From positions 4,633,501-4,697,500 of the forward strand of contig NZ_CP030032.1 in the NCBI RefSeq assembly GCF_003258315.1: a stretch of 64,000 nt of DNA. Direction: 5' to 3'. Positions 8,465 to 16,675 of the stretch are shown here, piece after piece. Both the position numbers and the translations under genes were made by a program. Origin of the DNA: Bradymonas sediminis. GTDB taxonomy: Bacteria > Myxococcota_A > Bradymonadia > Bradymonadales > Bradymonadaceae. Each line of letters opens with the position of its first letter. Position 1 is the stretch's first letter. The notes beneath the pieces were generated by a model. The model saw only the letters and a program-made list of their open reading frames with translations, made no database searches and was not told where the DNA came from.

Positions 8465-8833
8465 ATGAAGAAGACAATGGTCAAGATGAGCCTGATTGTG
8501 GCGTTTGCCTTCGGGATGGTTGCTGTCAGCGCAAGCTCGGCGTTCGCCTTCGACTTCGATATCGACATCCGCGTCGATAAGCCCAAACCCGCCCGCACGG
8601 TGATCGTCAAAGAGCAACGAGCGCCCAAACGTGTTGTGGTGGTCAAGCCCGATCGCCACCATCAGCACAACGCCAAGACGGTCGTAGTCCAAAACCATGG
8701 CCCCAAGCCTCACAAGAAGGTCAAAACGGTCAAAGTGGTGAAGACGGTCAAGAACAAGAAGGTGCAGAAGGCTAAAGCGGTGCAGAAGGTCAAAGTGGTG
8801 AAGAAAGCGAAGAAGTTCAAGAAGCAGCGCTAA
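8465..8833 (+). CDS. Secreted Lys/Val-rich repetitive protein
   Basis: The protein is 122 aa behind a strong AAGGAGAG site. A signal peptide (about 1-28, ending SAFA) leads to a short mature protein whose last 60 residues are built from degenerate KVKTVKVVKTVK-type repeats. The net charge is strongly positive and there are several His residues (about 60-75). No enzymatic domain is visible. Alternating Val/Lys could form an exposed beta-strand or bind polyanions such as nucleic acids, LPS or acidic polysaccharide; that is inference. It sits just downstream of the stress two-component genes but is separated by about 200 bp and is probably transcribed independently. Confidence 0.75.
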   Translation: MKKTMVKMSLIVAFAFGMVAVSASSAFAFDFDIDIRVDKPKPARTVIVKEQRAPKRVVVVKPDRHHQHNAKTVVVQNHGPKPHKKVKTVKVVKTVKNKKVQKAKAVQKVKVVKKAKKFKKQR

Positions 8834-9088
8834 GAGTGCAAAGCACCGGGCGAAGGCGCACGATCAATCGGGTTGGTTTGAAAAAGCGCTTTAATTTCAG
8901 ACGTATAAATCCTGATGAGCCGTGCGCCTTTGCGCGGGCGCTCCGTGGCGGGCGACTCGGAGCGCAACCTCGCCCACCTGCCATGCCCCGTCCCCCCACC
9001 TCCAAGATGCACCACCCCCCAATCAGAGTTATACTTCGCGCCTCGACCGCCTCACACACCGCCTCAACCCAAAAACAAGGTCTCCCAG

Positions 9089-10150
9089 ATGCCGCGACTT
9101 GGACGAATTTTAACCCTATTAGGCTGCGCGCTGCTCTCGCTCATCTCGACGAGTTGCTCGCCGCTTGGCGAGCCGGTGGCTGAGGGGATTTCGTCGGGGT
9201 ATTATTTTTCGAGATGGGGCGATGAGGTGTTTTTCTCGGCCGAGGGGAATTGGCTGGGTCTGGGGAAGTCGGTGGTGGAGGGGGCGGATCGGGAGAGCTT
9301 TCGGCCGCTCTCCGAGCACCTGGCGGTGGACCGCGCGCGGGTCTATTATCGGCAATATCCCCAGCCGCAGGTTGACCGAGACAGCTTTCGCGTCCAGGGG
9401 CGGGTTTGGCAGGACGACGCGCATATCTACTATGCGCGCAGTCGGGACACGCGACTTCGCGTGGTTGAGGGGGCCGATCCGGAGATGTTTCGCTACCTCT
9501 TTCCCGAGGCTGAAAACCCGACGGATTGGGCGCGCGACGCCGAGCATTATTATCTGAGGCATAAGGCCGTTGAGGTCGACGTCGACTCGTTTCGTATCTT
9601 AAACGAGACCTTTGTGGCCGACCGCGACTCTATCTATCGCAACAACACGCTGCCCCTGGCGCGAATTGTCGAGGTCAGCGGGCCCATCGAGCAGATCAAC
9701 GACTTTCATCTTAGGATGGGCGATCAGATCATCAGCGCGGGCAGTTGGGCGTTTGAGGTGGTGACATTTGACGCGATCGACGAGGTCCGCGCGATCGGCA
9801 CGCGGGTGCTCGTGCTCAACGGGCAAGTCTATGAAAAAGGGAAGCTTTTGCGGGAGTGGGACGGCGACGCGGCGAGCCTCACGACCTGGCCGGACAACCC
9901 CTATTATGCCCATGACGCGGGCGCGGTCTATGCCTTGCGCCCGGTCCTCAAGCGCGTCGAGGGGGCGGATCTGGCGAGCTTTGAGCCGGCCCAGGATTAC
10001 GGCGCGTATGCTACGGATGCGCGGCGGGTGTATTTTAACGGGCGCCACTTAAAAGATGCGGACCGCGCGACCTTTGCGATCGGCCGCGACGCCGATGGCG
10101 TCTTCGCCCACGACAAGCATGGTCGCTTCATGATGGGCATTCGCCCGTAG
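9089..10150 (+). CDS. DKNYY-family lipoprotein
   Basis: The protein is 353 aa. I start it at the ATG at 9089, because this places a lipoprotein signal (LTLLGCALLSLISTSC, lipid Cys near residue 22) at the N-terminus. The longer upstream frame is proline-rich noise. The rest is a chain of about eight DKNYY-type repeats, each of the form GAD..SF..L......D...VYY. They are seen around LAVDRARVYY, WQDDAHIYY, FVADRDSIYR and YATDARRVYF. Such repeats probably form a beta-rich scaffold; no activity is known for the family. The predicted location is a lipid-anchored envelope surface. Confidence 0.85.
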   Translation: MPRLGRILTLLGCALLSLISTSCSPLGEPVAEGISSGYYFSRWGDEVFFSAEGNWLGLGKSVVEGADRESFRPLSEHLAVDRARVYYRQYPQPQVDRDSFRVQGRVWQDDAHIYYARSRDTRLRVVEGADPEMFRYLFPEAENPTDWARDAEHYYLRHKAVEVDVDSFRILNETFVADRDSIYRNNTLPLARIVEVSGPIEQINDFHLRMGDQIISAGSWAFEVVTFDAIDEVRAIGTRVLVLNGQVYEKGKLLREWDGDAASLTTWPDNPYYAHDAGAVYALRPVLKRVEGADLASFEPAQDYGAYATDARRVYFNGRHLKDADRATFAIGRDADGVFAHDKHGRFMMGIRP

Positions 10151-10260
10151 GTCTTGCGAGTCGAAAGTAGGCGCAATTCGTTGCGTTTTCGGCGCTGTGT
10201 GGGCAAACTGCGGGGTGGCCCCGTCCACAACCATCCAATTCCCTCGAAGTCGCCGTACGT

Positions 10261-11415
10261 ATGGATATTCGCACACTCCTGATCTGCTTTTTTGCCGTGC
10301 TCAGCCTGCAGGCGATCGTGCTCTTTGTGGCGCATCGCAACCGCCAGGCGCGTGACGGCACCGGGTGGATGGCGCTGGCATTTGGGGCGCTTGGGCTGGC
10401 CAGTGGGCTCTTTATGCTCCGGGATATCCTGCCGGATTTCCTCACGATCATTGTGAGCAATACGCTGTTTGCGTCCGGGCTTGCGCTGATGCATCGGGGC
10501 GTCTCGGAATTTGTGGGCTTGGGCCGCCGCCATCTCGTCATGCATCTCTTCGTTCTGAGCGGGGTGCTCGCCGGCGTGACCTATTTTACCTATGGGGACT
10601 ATGACACCCCGATGCGCATCGTGACCGTGAGCCTTGCCTATTTTGTCGAGGCCGGCCTCAGCGCGCTTCTTTTGGTCCGAAGCACGAGCGTCACCCGCGA
10701 CGAGGAGCGGTTTTTGGGCGCGATGTTCGGGGTGCTCGCCATCGCCAACGCCCTGCGCGCCGGGTTGACCCTGCGTTACGGGTCCTCGCCCGATTTTATG
10801 CAAAGCGGGCTGATTCAAAGCCTGTCTTTTTTGGTCTTTATCGTGACCTGCACCGCCATCGGCTTCTTTTTCGTGTGGATGAGCGTTGCCCGGCGTCACG
10901 TGATGTTGCACCGCCAGGCCACTCGAGACCCGTTGACCGGCCTATTGAATCGCCGGGGGTTTTTGTCGCTGGCGCCGGCGCGCATGCGCGCGGCGCAACA
11001 AGAAGGTCGCGAGGTCTTGCTCCTCTTCGCCGATATCGACGGCCTCAAGCAGGTCAACGATACCTTCGGGCACGGCGCCGGAGACAATATTATTTGTGAG
11101 GCCGCCGATGTATTGCGCGAGGTGCTGCGCGCGTCGGACAGCGTCGCGCGCCTGGGCGGCGACGAATTCTGCGCGCTGATGCCGGTGAGAGCGATTGAGG
11201 ACGGGCCGCTGATTCTGCGGCGGATCGAAGACCAGGTGGCGCTGCAGAACGCGTCGGCCGGGCGCGAGTATATCCTGAGCATCAGCGCGGCGACCGCGGC
11301 GGTGTCGCCCCTGGAGACGCGCCCGCTCGAGGATCTCTTGGGCGAGGCGGACCGCAAGATGTACGCGACCAAGCGGCGGCGAAAGTCCCCGGCGAGTTTG
11401 AACGTCGCAGGTTGA
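10261..11415 (+). CDS. Membrane-anchored diguanylate cyclase (GGDEF)
   Basis: The protein is 384 aa. The N-terminal half has seven hydrophobic segments (between residues 3 and 207). The C-terminal GGDEF domain begins at RDPLTGLLNRRGF and has an intact active site RLGGDEF, preceded by the catalytic loop FADIDGLKQVND. An RxxD inhibitory site (RASD) lies exactly five residues before GGDEF, so the enzyme should synthesise cyclic di-GMP and be product-inhibited. The ribosome-binding site is poor. No EAL domain or c-di-GMP effector is encoded next to it, so the target process is unknown. Confidence 0.92.
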   Translation: MDIRTLLICFFAVLSLQAIVLFVAHRNRQARDGTGWMALAFGALGLASGLFMLRDILPDFLTIIVSNTLFASGLALMHRGVSEFVGLGRRHLVMHLFVLSGVLAGVTYFTYGDYDTPMRIVTVSLAYFVEAGLSALLLVRSTSVTRDEERFLGAMFGVLAIANALRAGLTLRYGSSPDFMQSGLIQSLSFLVFIVTCTAIGFFFVWMSVARRHVMLHRQATRDPLTGLLNRRGFLSLAPARMRAAQQEGREVLLLFADIDGLKQVNDTFGHGAGDNIICEAADVLREVLRASDSVARLGGDEFCALMPVRAIEDGPLILRRIEDQVALQNASAGREYILSISAATAAVSPLETRPLEDLLGEADRKMYATKRRRKSPASLNVAG

Positions 11416-11674
11416 GATCCTGGTCTGCGCCGGACCCCTTTCTATTGTGCTCGCGGCATCACGAGCGCCTTGCACCAATTTTGCGCCAAAGTGGCGCTAA
11501 ACTTGCGCCAAAATATGGGGATTTGGGTTGTGTTTGCGCTCTTCGTTGAGTGACACGAGGGCCGGGTTCTGAGAAAATATAGTTCACACTTGGCAATATA
11601 TTAGCGTCGAAATTGTGCGAATTATGGACGTGGATCGCCACGTTTTTTTGGAGCCCAGCCACCAAGGTAAGATT
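11416..11674. other. Short intergenic region with a small GC hairpin
   Basis: Between the GGDEF gene and the Cys-rich lipoprotein, a hairpin GCGCCA-AAG-TGGCGC (11483-11497) lies in a stretch with three near copies of TTGCGCCAAA. It has no T run, so termination is uncertain. No small gene is supported. Confidence 0.35.
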
Positions 11675-13564
11675 ATGAAAAGATTAGATATTCATCAGCC
11701 CTTTTTCTCGAGCGTCAACGCAAAGTTGCTCGGCCTCGCCGCCGTTTCCCTCTTGAGCCTGTCGGCCTGTATTACCAGTCCTGTCGAGGACAGCGTCATC
11801 TGCTGCGAACTCGAGGACGGCACGATCTCATCAGAGACCTCCTCCGATTGTGAGAAATTTGGCGGGGTGGGGGTTGAAGATGAACTCTGCGAGTGCAGCG
11901 TGGATGTCTGTTGTAAGATCGACGGTGGCTTCCAGACCCTCCCGTCGAATGAGTGTCCAGACGCCCAGGTGGTCTCCGGGGAGATGTGCACCCCCGAAGA
12001 GAGAGAGCTGTGTTGTAAGCTTGATGACGGCTTCCAGACGGTCCCCGTCAGTCAATGTCCGGAGGGTCACGAGGCCTCGCCGGAGATGTGCCGCCCGGAT
12101 GAAGAAGAGCTGTGCTGCAAGCTCGACGGTGTCCTGCAGACGGTCCCGGCGAGTCAGTGTCCGGAGGGCGCCGAGGCGCCGGCGGAGATGTGCACCCCCG
12201 AAGAGAGAGAGCTGTGCTGTAAGCTTGATGACGGCTTCCAGACCGTGCCCGTGAGTCAGTGTCCGGAGGGTCACGAGGCCTCGCCGGAGATGTGCAGCCC
12301 GGATGAAGAAGAGCTGTGCTGCAAGCTCGACGGTGTCCTGCAGACGGTCCCGGCGAGTCAGTGTCCGGAGGGCGCCGAGGCGCCGCCGGAGATGTGCAGC
12401 CCGGATGACCAGGTTTGTTGCATGGACGCCGACGGCAGCGTCTCGTTCGTGCCGGGCAGCGAATGCGCGCCGCAGGCGGTGCTCCCCGACGACCGTTGCA
12501 TCGCGGCGGACACCAATGTTTGCTGCGAGAGCCCCGATGGCTACGAGACGATTCCGGCAAGTCAGTGCCCGGATGGTCTCGAGACCTCGCCGGAGATGTG
12601 CGCCGCTTATGAAGAGACCTGCTGTAGGCTCGAGGGTGGTGTTTTCCAGGTGGTCCCGGTGAGTGAATGCCCGACAGGCCAGCACGCCCCGGCCGAGATG
12701 TGTGTCCCCGACGAAGAAAAGGTCTGCTGCGAGCTCCCCGATGGCTACCAGACCGTTCCCAGCAGCGAGTGCCCGGATGGCTACGCGACCTCGCCGGAGA
12801 TGTGCCTGCCCATCGAAGACGATGTCTGCTGCGAGCTCCCGGACGGCTACCAGACGGTTCCCAGTAGCCAGTGCCCTAGCGGTTTCGACGTCCCGGCAGA
12901 TTATTGCATCGCCTATGAAGAGGTCTGCTGCGAGCTCCCCGATGGCTACCAGACCGTTCCCAGCAGCCAGTGCCCGGACGGCTACGCGACTTCGCCGGAG
13001 ATGTGCCTGCCCATCGAAGACGACGTGTGCTGCCTGGACGCCGCTGGCAACGCCACGTTTGTCCCGACCAGCCAATGCCCCTCGGCCGCGGTGGTCTCCG
13101 ACGATCGTTGTATCGACCCGCAGCCGGTTGAGTGCACGAAGTTCCGCGCGGTTGACATGAGCGCGCTTCCCTACACCACGACTGCTGGGGACACGCTTCA
13201 GTCCTTCACCTCAATCCAGGGGACCTTTCCGATCAGCACGGCGTGGTCGTCGCCGTGCTATGAGATGCCCGCAGGCGCTCAGCGTGCACACGTAGCCGTT
13301 GGCCAAGACCTCGTGCTGAACTTCACGTCGCCGGTCTCTTCGATCTTTTTGCTGCGCTACTATGCACAACCTGGTGATGAGCTGATCGTCCCCGGAGCGA
13401 CGCTCACGCCCACGTTTTGTGGGAATAGCGCCTACGACAACATTACGCGGGTCGATCTGGCGACACCGAGCACGACCGTGACGGTGCAAGACATCGACTC
13501 CGACGGCGGCTCCGGCTACTCGCTCTTTCTCGCCGAATGCATCGAGTGGGGGCAACAACCCTAA
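11675..13564 (+). CDS. Modular cysteine-rich lipoprotein
   Basis: The protein is 629 aa. The start at 11675 follows AAGG and gives a lipoprotein signal ending LSLSAC (lipid Cys near residue 36). Next come about 13 tandem modules of 33-36 residues, each with a CC pair, a central S/NxCP and a closing EMC or DxC (four cysteines per module). Modules 2-3 and 4-5 are a 204-bp duplication. A C-terminal domain of about 120 residues without the pattern follows. The paired cysteines imply a disulfide-stabilised rod on the cell surface; adhesion is a guess. A strong terminator follows 88 bp after the stop, so it is a single-gene unit. No homologous named family is recognised. Confidence 0.85.
   Translation: MKRLDIHQPFFSSVNAKLLGLAAVSLLSLSACITSPVEDSVICCELEDGTISSETSSDCEKFGGVGVEDELCECSVDVCCKIDGGFQTLPSNECPDAQVVSGEMCTPEERELCCKLDDGFQTVPVSQCPEGHEASPEMCRPDEEELCCKLDGVLQTVPASQCPEGAEAPAEMCTPEERELCCKLDDGFQTVPVSQCPEGHEASPEMCSPDEEELCCKLDGVLQTVPASQCPEGAEAPPEMCSPDDQVCCMDADGSVSFVPGSECAPQAVLPDDRCIAADTNVCCESPDGYETIPASQCPDGLETSPEMCAAYEETCCRLEGGVFQVVPVSECPTGQHAPAEMCVPDEEKVCCELPDGYQTVPSSECPDGYATSPEMCLPIEDDVCCELPDGYQTVPSSQCPSGFDVPADYCIAYEEVCCELPDGYQTVPSSQCPDGYATSPEMCLPIEDDVCCLDAAGNATFVPTSQCPSAAVVSDDRCIDPQPVECTKFRAVDMSALPYTTTAGDTLQSFTSIQGTFPISTAWSSPCYEMPAGAQRAHVAVGQDLVLNFTSPVSSIFLLRYYAQPGDELIVPGATLTPTFCGNSAYDNITRVDLATPSTTVTVQDIDSDGGSGYSLFLAECIEWGQQP
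11987..12394 (+). repeat. Tandem 204-bp duplication inside the Cys-rich gene
   Basis: Positions 11987-12190 and 12191-12394 are in-frame near-identical copies, each encoding two 34-residue Cys modules (68 aa). Differences are mostly single synonymous changes, such as TGTTGT versus TGCTGT near the module start. The high identity compared with the diverged neighbouring modules indicates a recent expansion. Confidence 0.85.
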
Positions 13565-13652
13565 GCCTCCCGGCCCCGCTCGCCTTCACGCAGCGCTGCT
13601 TAACTAAATGTGCGTGGGGGCGAGGTTTTGGGGAGTGTCTGGTCAGCGATGA

Positions 13653-13686
13653 GCCCCCGCCGTCTTTGGAGACGGCGGGGGCTTTT
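13653..13686 (+). terminator. Rho-independent terminator after the Cys-rich lipoprotein
   Basis: A perfect 12-bp GC-rich stem (GCCCCCGCCGTC at 13653-13664 and GACGGCGGGGGC at 13671-13682) with a 6-nt loop is followed by TTTT. This is a classical strong terminator and closes the Cys-rich gene as its own transcript. Confidence 0.92.
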
Positions 13687-13703
13687 GGCGTTGACATTCA
13701 ATT

Positions 13704-14022
13704 CACCCCAAAAAGTCACCCCTGAAGCCCACCTCCGGAGGCCCGAGCCCGACTAATTCGGAACCTCGGGCTCAGCCCGGACGGCCCGAGCCCTCAAAAT
13801 TCGGCCTGCTACCCCATTTTTGAGGGCCTTGCCCACCCGATTTGAGCCGACGGTTCCGATTTTTATGGCCCCAGGCCTCGCGAAACGCGCAGGGGGCTTG
13901 TTTTTTGAGGCCGTTGGGCTCAAAAATGGGCCGAGGGTTATATTTTTTGAGGGCTTGGCCCTGGGGAGACCGAGGGTGGGCTGCAATCCGGATGGGGGGC
14001 GGCCTGCGCGATGGGGGTCGTG
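13704..14022. repeat. 318-bp dispersed direct repeat, copy A
   Basis: This stretch matches 22267-22583 with about four differences (two 1-nt indels and two substitutions), close to 99% identity. It is rich in short inverted segments such as CCCTCAAAA against TTTTTGAGGG and GGGCTCAAAAATGGGCC, and could fold into several hairpins. Open frames on both strands are conserved only because the DNA is. No transposase is present. It might be a non-autonomous element, a structured RNA or a recombination repeat. Confidence 0.9.
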
Positions 14023-14107
14023 GGTCGGCCGCATGCGCGCCCAAACAAGATTGATAGCGCGTTATATTTTCATCACTATTACGTCATTTTTACACCGGCA
14101 TCAGGCA

Positions 14108-15010
14108 ATGAAACTTCACCCAGAGCAACCCAGAACAGGCAACGAGGCGGTCGACCGCCTCGTTGCGCACCTATTTGCGCATCTTGAGAGCGACCCGGGC
14201 AACCGGTATGGGCAGCGAGAGGTGCCGGACGAGCTTCGCGAGCAGATTGTCGCGGCCGACGCCCCGATGACACAGGCGCTCCTGGCGATTCTCGCGGATC
14301 GCGAGCTCAGTTGGGAAGACGCGCCCGGTGAGGGTTGGATCGTCATCCTGGCGCCGCGTCTGCTCGCCGCGCGTGGCGATGAGGCGGCGATCGAGCCGAT
14401 GATCGAGCTCTTGTCCGAGTGCCATTGGGAGACGTGGTTGTACGGGGAGCTCATCAGCGCGCTGCAGATATTCGGCAAAGCCGCGTTCGGGCCGACGCTT
14501 CGAGCGCTTGAGGCGGCCGAGGCGTCTGGCGAAGATCCCGAGGATGAACAGGGTTTTCGAGGCGGGCTACTCGAGGTTTTGATCAACGTGGGCGTCCATG
14601 ATGACCGGGTTTATGAGCGTCTCCTGACTGAATTGCACGAGGATATCGAGCTCGGCGCGTCGCACCTGGGCACCTACGGAGACGAGCGCGCTCTTGAGCC
14701 CTTGTCGCGCGTGTTCGATGGCGAAACGGTCGATGAGTCCGGCGGTTTGGGCGCCAACCAGCACGTGCTCGAGCTGAGCGACGCGATTCGCCGACTGGGC
14801 GGCAGCCTCAGCGATGCGCAGCGAGCAAAGGTCCGGCGAGCTGATCGGATACGTGAGGAGTCTCGGGGGCGGCCGCAGCCTGTATTCGGCGCGCCCGGAG
14901 TGCAAGAAAGCGGCTCGTATACCAAGAGTCCGCGTGAAGAAGTTGGCCGCAATGCGCCCTGCCCCTGCGGATCGGGGAAGAAGTACAAGCGCTGTTGCCT
15001 TCGGCGATGA
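14108..15010 (+). CDS. HEAT-like repeat protein with C-terminal SEC-C zinc motif
   Basis: The protein is 300 aa. I start it at the ATG at 14108, after the repeat. The upstream frame runs through the 318-bp repeat and is not coding. The body is helical with recurring aspartate- and leucine-rich units resembling HEAT-like repeats (for example LAARGDEAAIEPMIELL and YGDERALEPLSRVF). The last 20 residues are a SEC-C motif, CPCGSGKKYKRCC, a zinc-binding tag found on SecA and many bacterial proteins. No catalytic residues are evident. It is the first gene inside the segment bounded by the direct repeats and is not close enough to the sugar operon to be coupled to it. Confidence 0.8.
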   Translation: MKLHPEQPRTGNEAVDRLVAHLFAHLESDPGNRYGQREVPDELREQIVAADAPMTQALLAILADRELSWEDAPGEGWIVILAPRLLAARGDEAAIEPMIELLSECHWETWLYGELISALQIFGKAAFGPTLRALEAAEASGEDPEDEQGFRGGLLEVLINVGVHDDRVYERLLTELHEDIELGASHLGTYGDERALEPLSRVFDGETVDESGGLGANQHVLELSDAIRRLGGSLSDAQRAKVRRADRIREESRGRPQPVFGAPGVQESGSYTKSPREEVGRNAPCPCGSGKKYKRCCLRR

Positions 15011-15373
15011 GTTCCGTGTGGGCGAGATTGTTGGGAGTCTTTGGCGATTGTGGAAGAAGTCGAAGACCTCTTTGAGCGCGGCCGTCCCGTCCTCCCAGAC
15101 CTCCCAGACCTCCCAGACCTCCTCGTGCTGCTCGGTGCGCAGGACAATGTGGTCGACGACATTGGCAGATTGGTGCGTGCGCTCGTTTATTTCAATCATT
15201 CGCTTGAGTTTTGCGTTATCACCATTATTATTTATCTCGTCTAAGTTTTTCGGAGCTTAGATATTTACAATTCAACCCGATCAATACGTTGTCTCAATAT
15301 CCGGCATTCCTCGCCGGAGCCTCGCCCGAGGTGGCCTCGTACGGATCGGTTCCCTTCAGCTTTGAGGAGCAAA
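15011..15373. other. Intergenic region with a 9-bp tandem repeat
   Basis: Positions 15091-15117 hold three exact copies of CCTCCCAGA followed by a partial fourth. Frames cross the region on both strands, and one on the minus strand (15199 downward) reads the repeat as EVW units, but none is convincingly a gene. The last 100 bp are AT-rich and should contain the promoter of the small 15374 gene. Confidence 0.4.
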
Positions 15374-15568
15374 ATGTCGAATTCGAAAGCCGATCGAGAC
15401 AACCGTTCGAACCAGCTCAACCCCAATAACGATGCGTATTGGAGTTCGCGGGGCCAAGATGCGCCCGGAGCGCAGCCATCGTATTCGCCGAGCCAAGACG
15501 ATCGGGATAACCGCTCGAGGCAACTCGACCCCGAGCACCCCACTTATGACAAGTCACGGGGCAAATAA
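15374..15568 (+). CDS. Small hydrophilic protein with a duplicated DNRSxQLxP motif
   Basis: The protein is 64 aa, and the start at 15374 is fixed by a near-perfect GAGGAG site 5 nt upstream. It consists of two copies of one motif: DRDNRSNQLNPNNDAYWSSR near residues 7-26 and DRDNRSRQLDPEHPTYDKSR near 43-62, joined by a Pro/Ser linker. No signal peptide or membrane segment is seen. The motif (DNRSNQLNPNN..Y..SRG) looks conserved in style, but I cannot assign a function. It lies about 160 bp upstream of the sugar/radical SAM operon on the same strand. Small proteins in this position can be precursors or regulators; there is no direct evidence for either. Confidence 0.7.
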   Translation: MSNSKADRDNRSNQLNPNNDAYWSSRGQDAPGAQPSYSPSQDDRDNRSRQLDPEHPTYDKSRGK

Positions 15569-15602
15569 CTCGCCTGATTAAGGCAGGTAAACCGGTACCG
15601 AT

Positions 15603-15663
15603 CTGGCTTCGGCATTTTCGTGTCGATGTGTTTGTCATGCAGCAGTGTTGCAGCCGAAGCCAG
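15603..15663 (+). promoter_or_regulatory. Long inverted repeat ahead of the glycosyl/radical SAM operon
   Basis: CTGGCTTCGGC (15603-15613) pairs perfectly with GCCGAAGCCAG (15653-15663), leaving a 39-nt loop that can extend with GC pairs. There is no T run, so an ordinary terminator is unlikely. It lies 62 bp before the first operon gene. A protein-binding site or leader structure controlling the operon is possible, as is a weak terminator for the small 15374 gene. Confidence 0.45.
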
Positions 15664-15724
15664 GCGGCGCTGATCTGTGAATTATTATTTTTTACTGCGA
15701 ATAACTAAAAATTAGGGATTTTGG

Positions 15725-16675
15725 ATGCAGCGTATTTTGATCAGTGGCTCCGAGGGCCTTGTAGCGTCGGGTCTTATCCCGGCACTTGAGGCACGAGGGG
15801 TCGAGGTATGTCGTTTTGACTTATTGGGTCGGGAAAATTCGATTGAGCAGGGCGATATTCGTGAAGCTGCAGCGGTGCGCCGCGCCATGCGGGGCTGTAG
15901 CGGCGTCATTCATCTGGCGGCGGTATCGCGGGTGGTCTGGGGGCAAAATGACCCGGACTTATGTTGGGAGACCAATGTTGAGGGAACGAAGAATGTTCTG
16001 AAAGCGGCGGCCGAAAGTGAGCCGAAGCCCTGGGTTGTCTTTGCGAGCAGCCGAGAGGTTTACGGGGAGCCGGCCGGTTGTCCGGTCCGTGAGGATGACG
16101 AATTACGTCCCCTCAATATTTACGGCCGCTCGAAACTCGCCGGGGAGCAGGCTGTGCTTGATGCGCGCGAGCACGGGCTTCGCACTGCCGTGGTCCGCTT
16201 GTCGAATGTGTATGGACGTATCGATGACCACGTTGACCGGGTGATCCCCGCGTTTGCGCGCGCGGCCGTCGAAGGTAAGGCGCTGCGCGTGGACGGACGC
16301 GACCATACCTTTGATTTCACGCACCTCGATGACACGGTTCGCGGCATTATTGCGCTCTGTGATCGGCTTGAGAATGGAGCCAAAAACCTTCCACCAATCC
16401 ACCTGCTCACCGGTCGGCCCACCACCCTGGGCGAGCTCGCCAGATTAACCGTCGACACCGCTCAGAGTGCATCAATAATCCACGAAGCACCGCCGCGTAA
16501 TTATGACGTCGCGACGTTCTGGGGTGACCCGTCAAGGGCGCATAAATGGCTCGATTGGAGGGCCGAAATCACGCTCGAAGAAGGCGTATTTCGCCTTATT
16601 CAGGACTTCGAGCGCGCGTTGAAGCACACCCCAGAGAAGCAAAAACAGTCCCCGTTGGAAAGGAGCGGCGTATGA
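15725..16675 (+). CDS. NAD-dependent sugar epimerase/dehydratase (extended SDR)
   Basis: The protein is 316 aa. The Rossmann glycine motif is GSEGLVASG (8-16). The catalytic set is Ser108/109 in FASSREVYG and YGRSK (Y133, K137), all intact. The C-terminal half carries the substrate-binding FDFTHLDD and GRPTTLGELA segments typical of UDP/dTDP-sugar epimerases and dehydratases. It should act in the cytoplasm on a nucleotide-activated sugar; which one cannot be read. An AGGGA site precedes the ATG. Its stop overlaps the next start (ATGA), so it is the first gene of a coupled operon and probably supplies the sugar used by the following glycosyltransferase. Confidence 0.9.
   Translation: MQRILISGSEGLVASGLIPALEARGVEVCRFDLLGRENSIEQGDIREAAAVRRAMRGCSGVIHLAAVSRVVWGQNDPDLCWETNVEGTKNVLKAAAESEPKPWVVFASSREVYGEPAGCPVREDDELRPLNIYGRSKLAGEQAVLDAREHGLRTAVVRLSNVYGRIDDHVDRVIPAFARAAVEGKALRVDGRDHTFDFTHLDDTVRGIIALCDRLENGAKNLPPIHLLTGRPTTLGELARLTVDTAQSASIIHEAPPRNYDVATFWGDPSRAHKWLDWRAEITLEEGVFRLIQDFERALKHTPEKQKQSPLERSGV

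Noticed and set aside
11831-13075. Long minus-strand frame opposite the Cys-rich gene
   Set aside because: It mirrors the repeats of the real gene in antisense and has no signal, domain or start site.
13753-14070. Open frames on both strands across the 318-bp repeat, duplicated at 22315-22644
   Set aside because: They are near-identical only because the DNA is repeated. They are low-complexity, lack ribosome-binding sites, and run into unrelated genes at different lengths.
15011-15199. Minus-strand frame with repeated EVW units
   Set aside because: It is created by the 9-bp tandem repeat, overlaps the end of the SEC-C gene and has no supported start.
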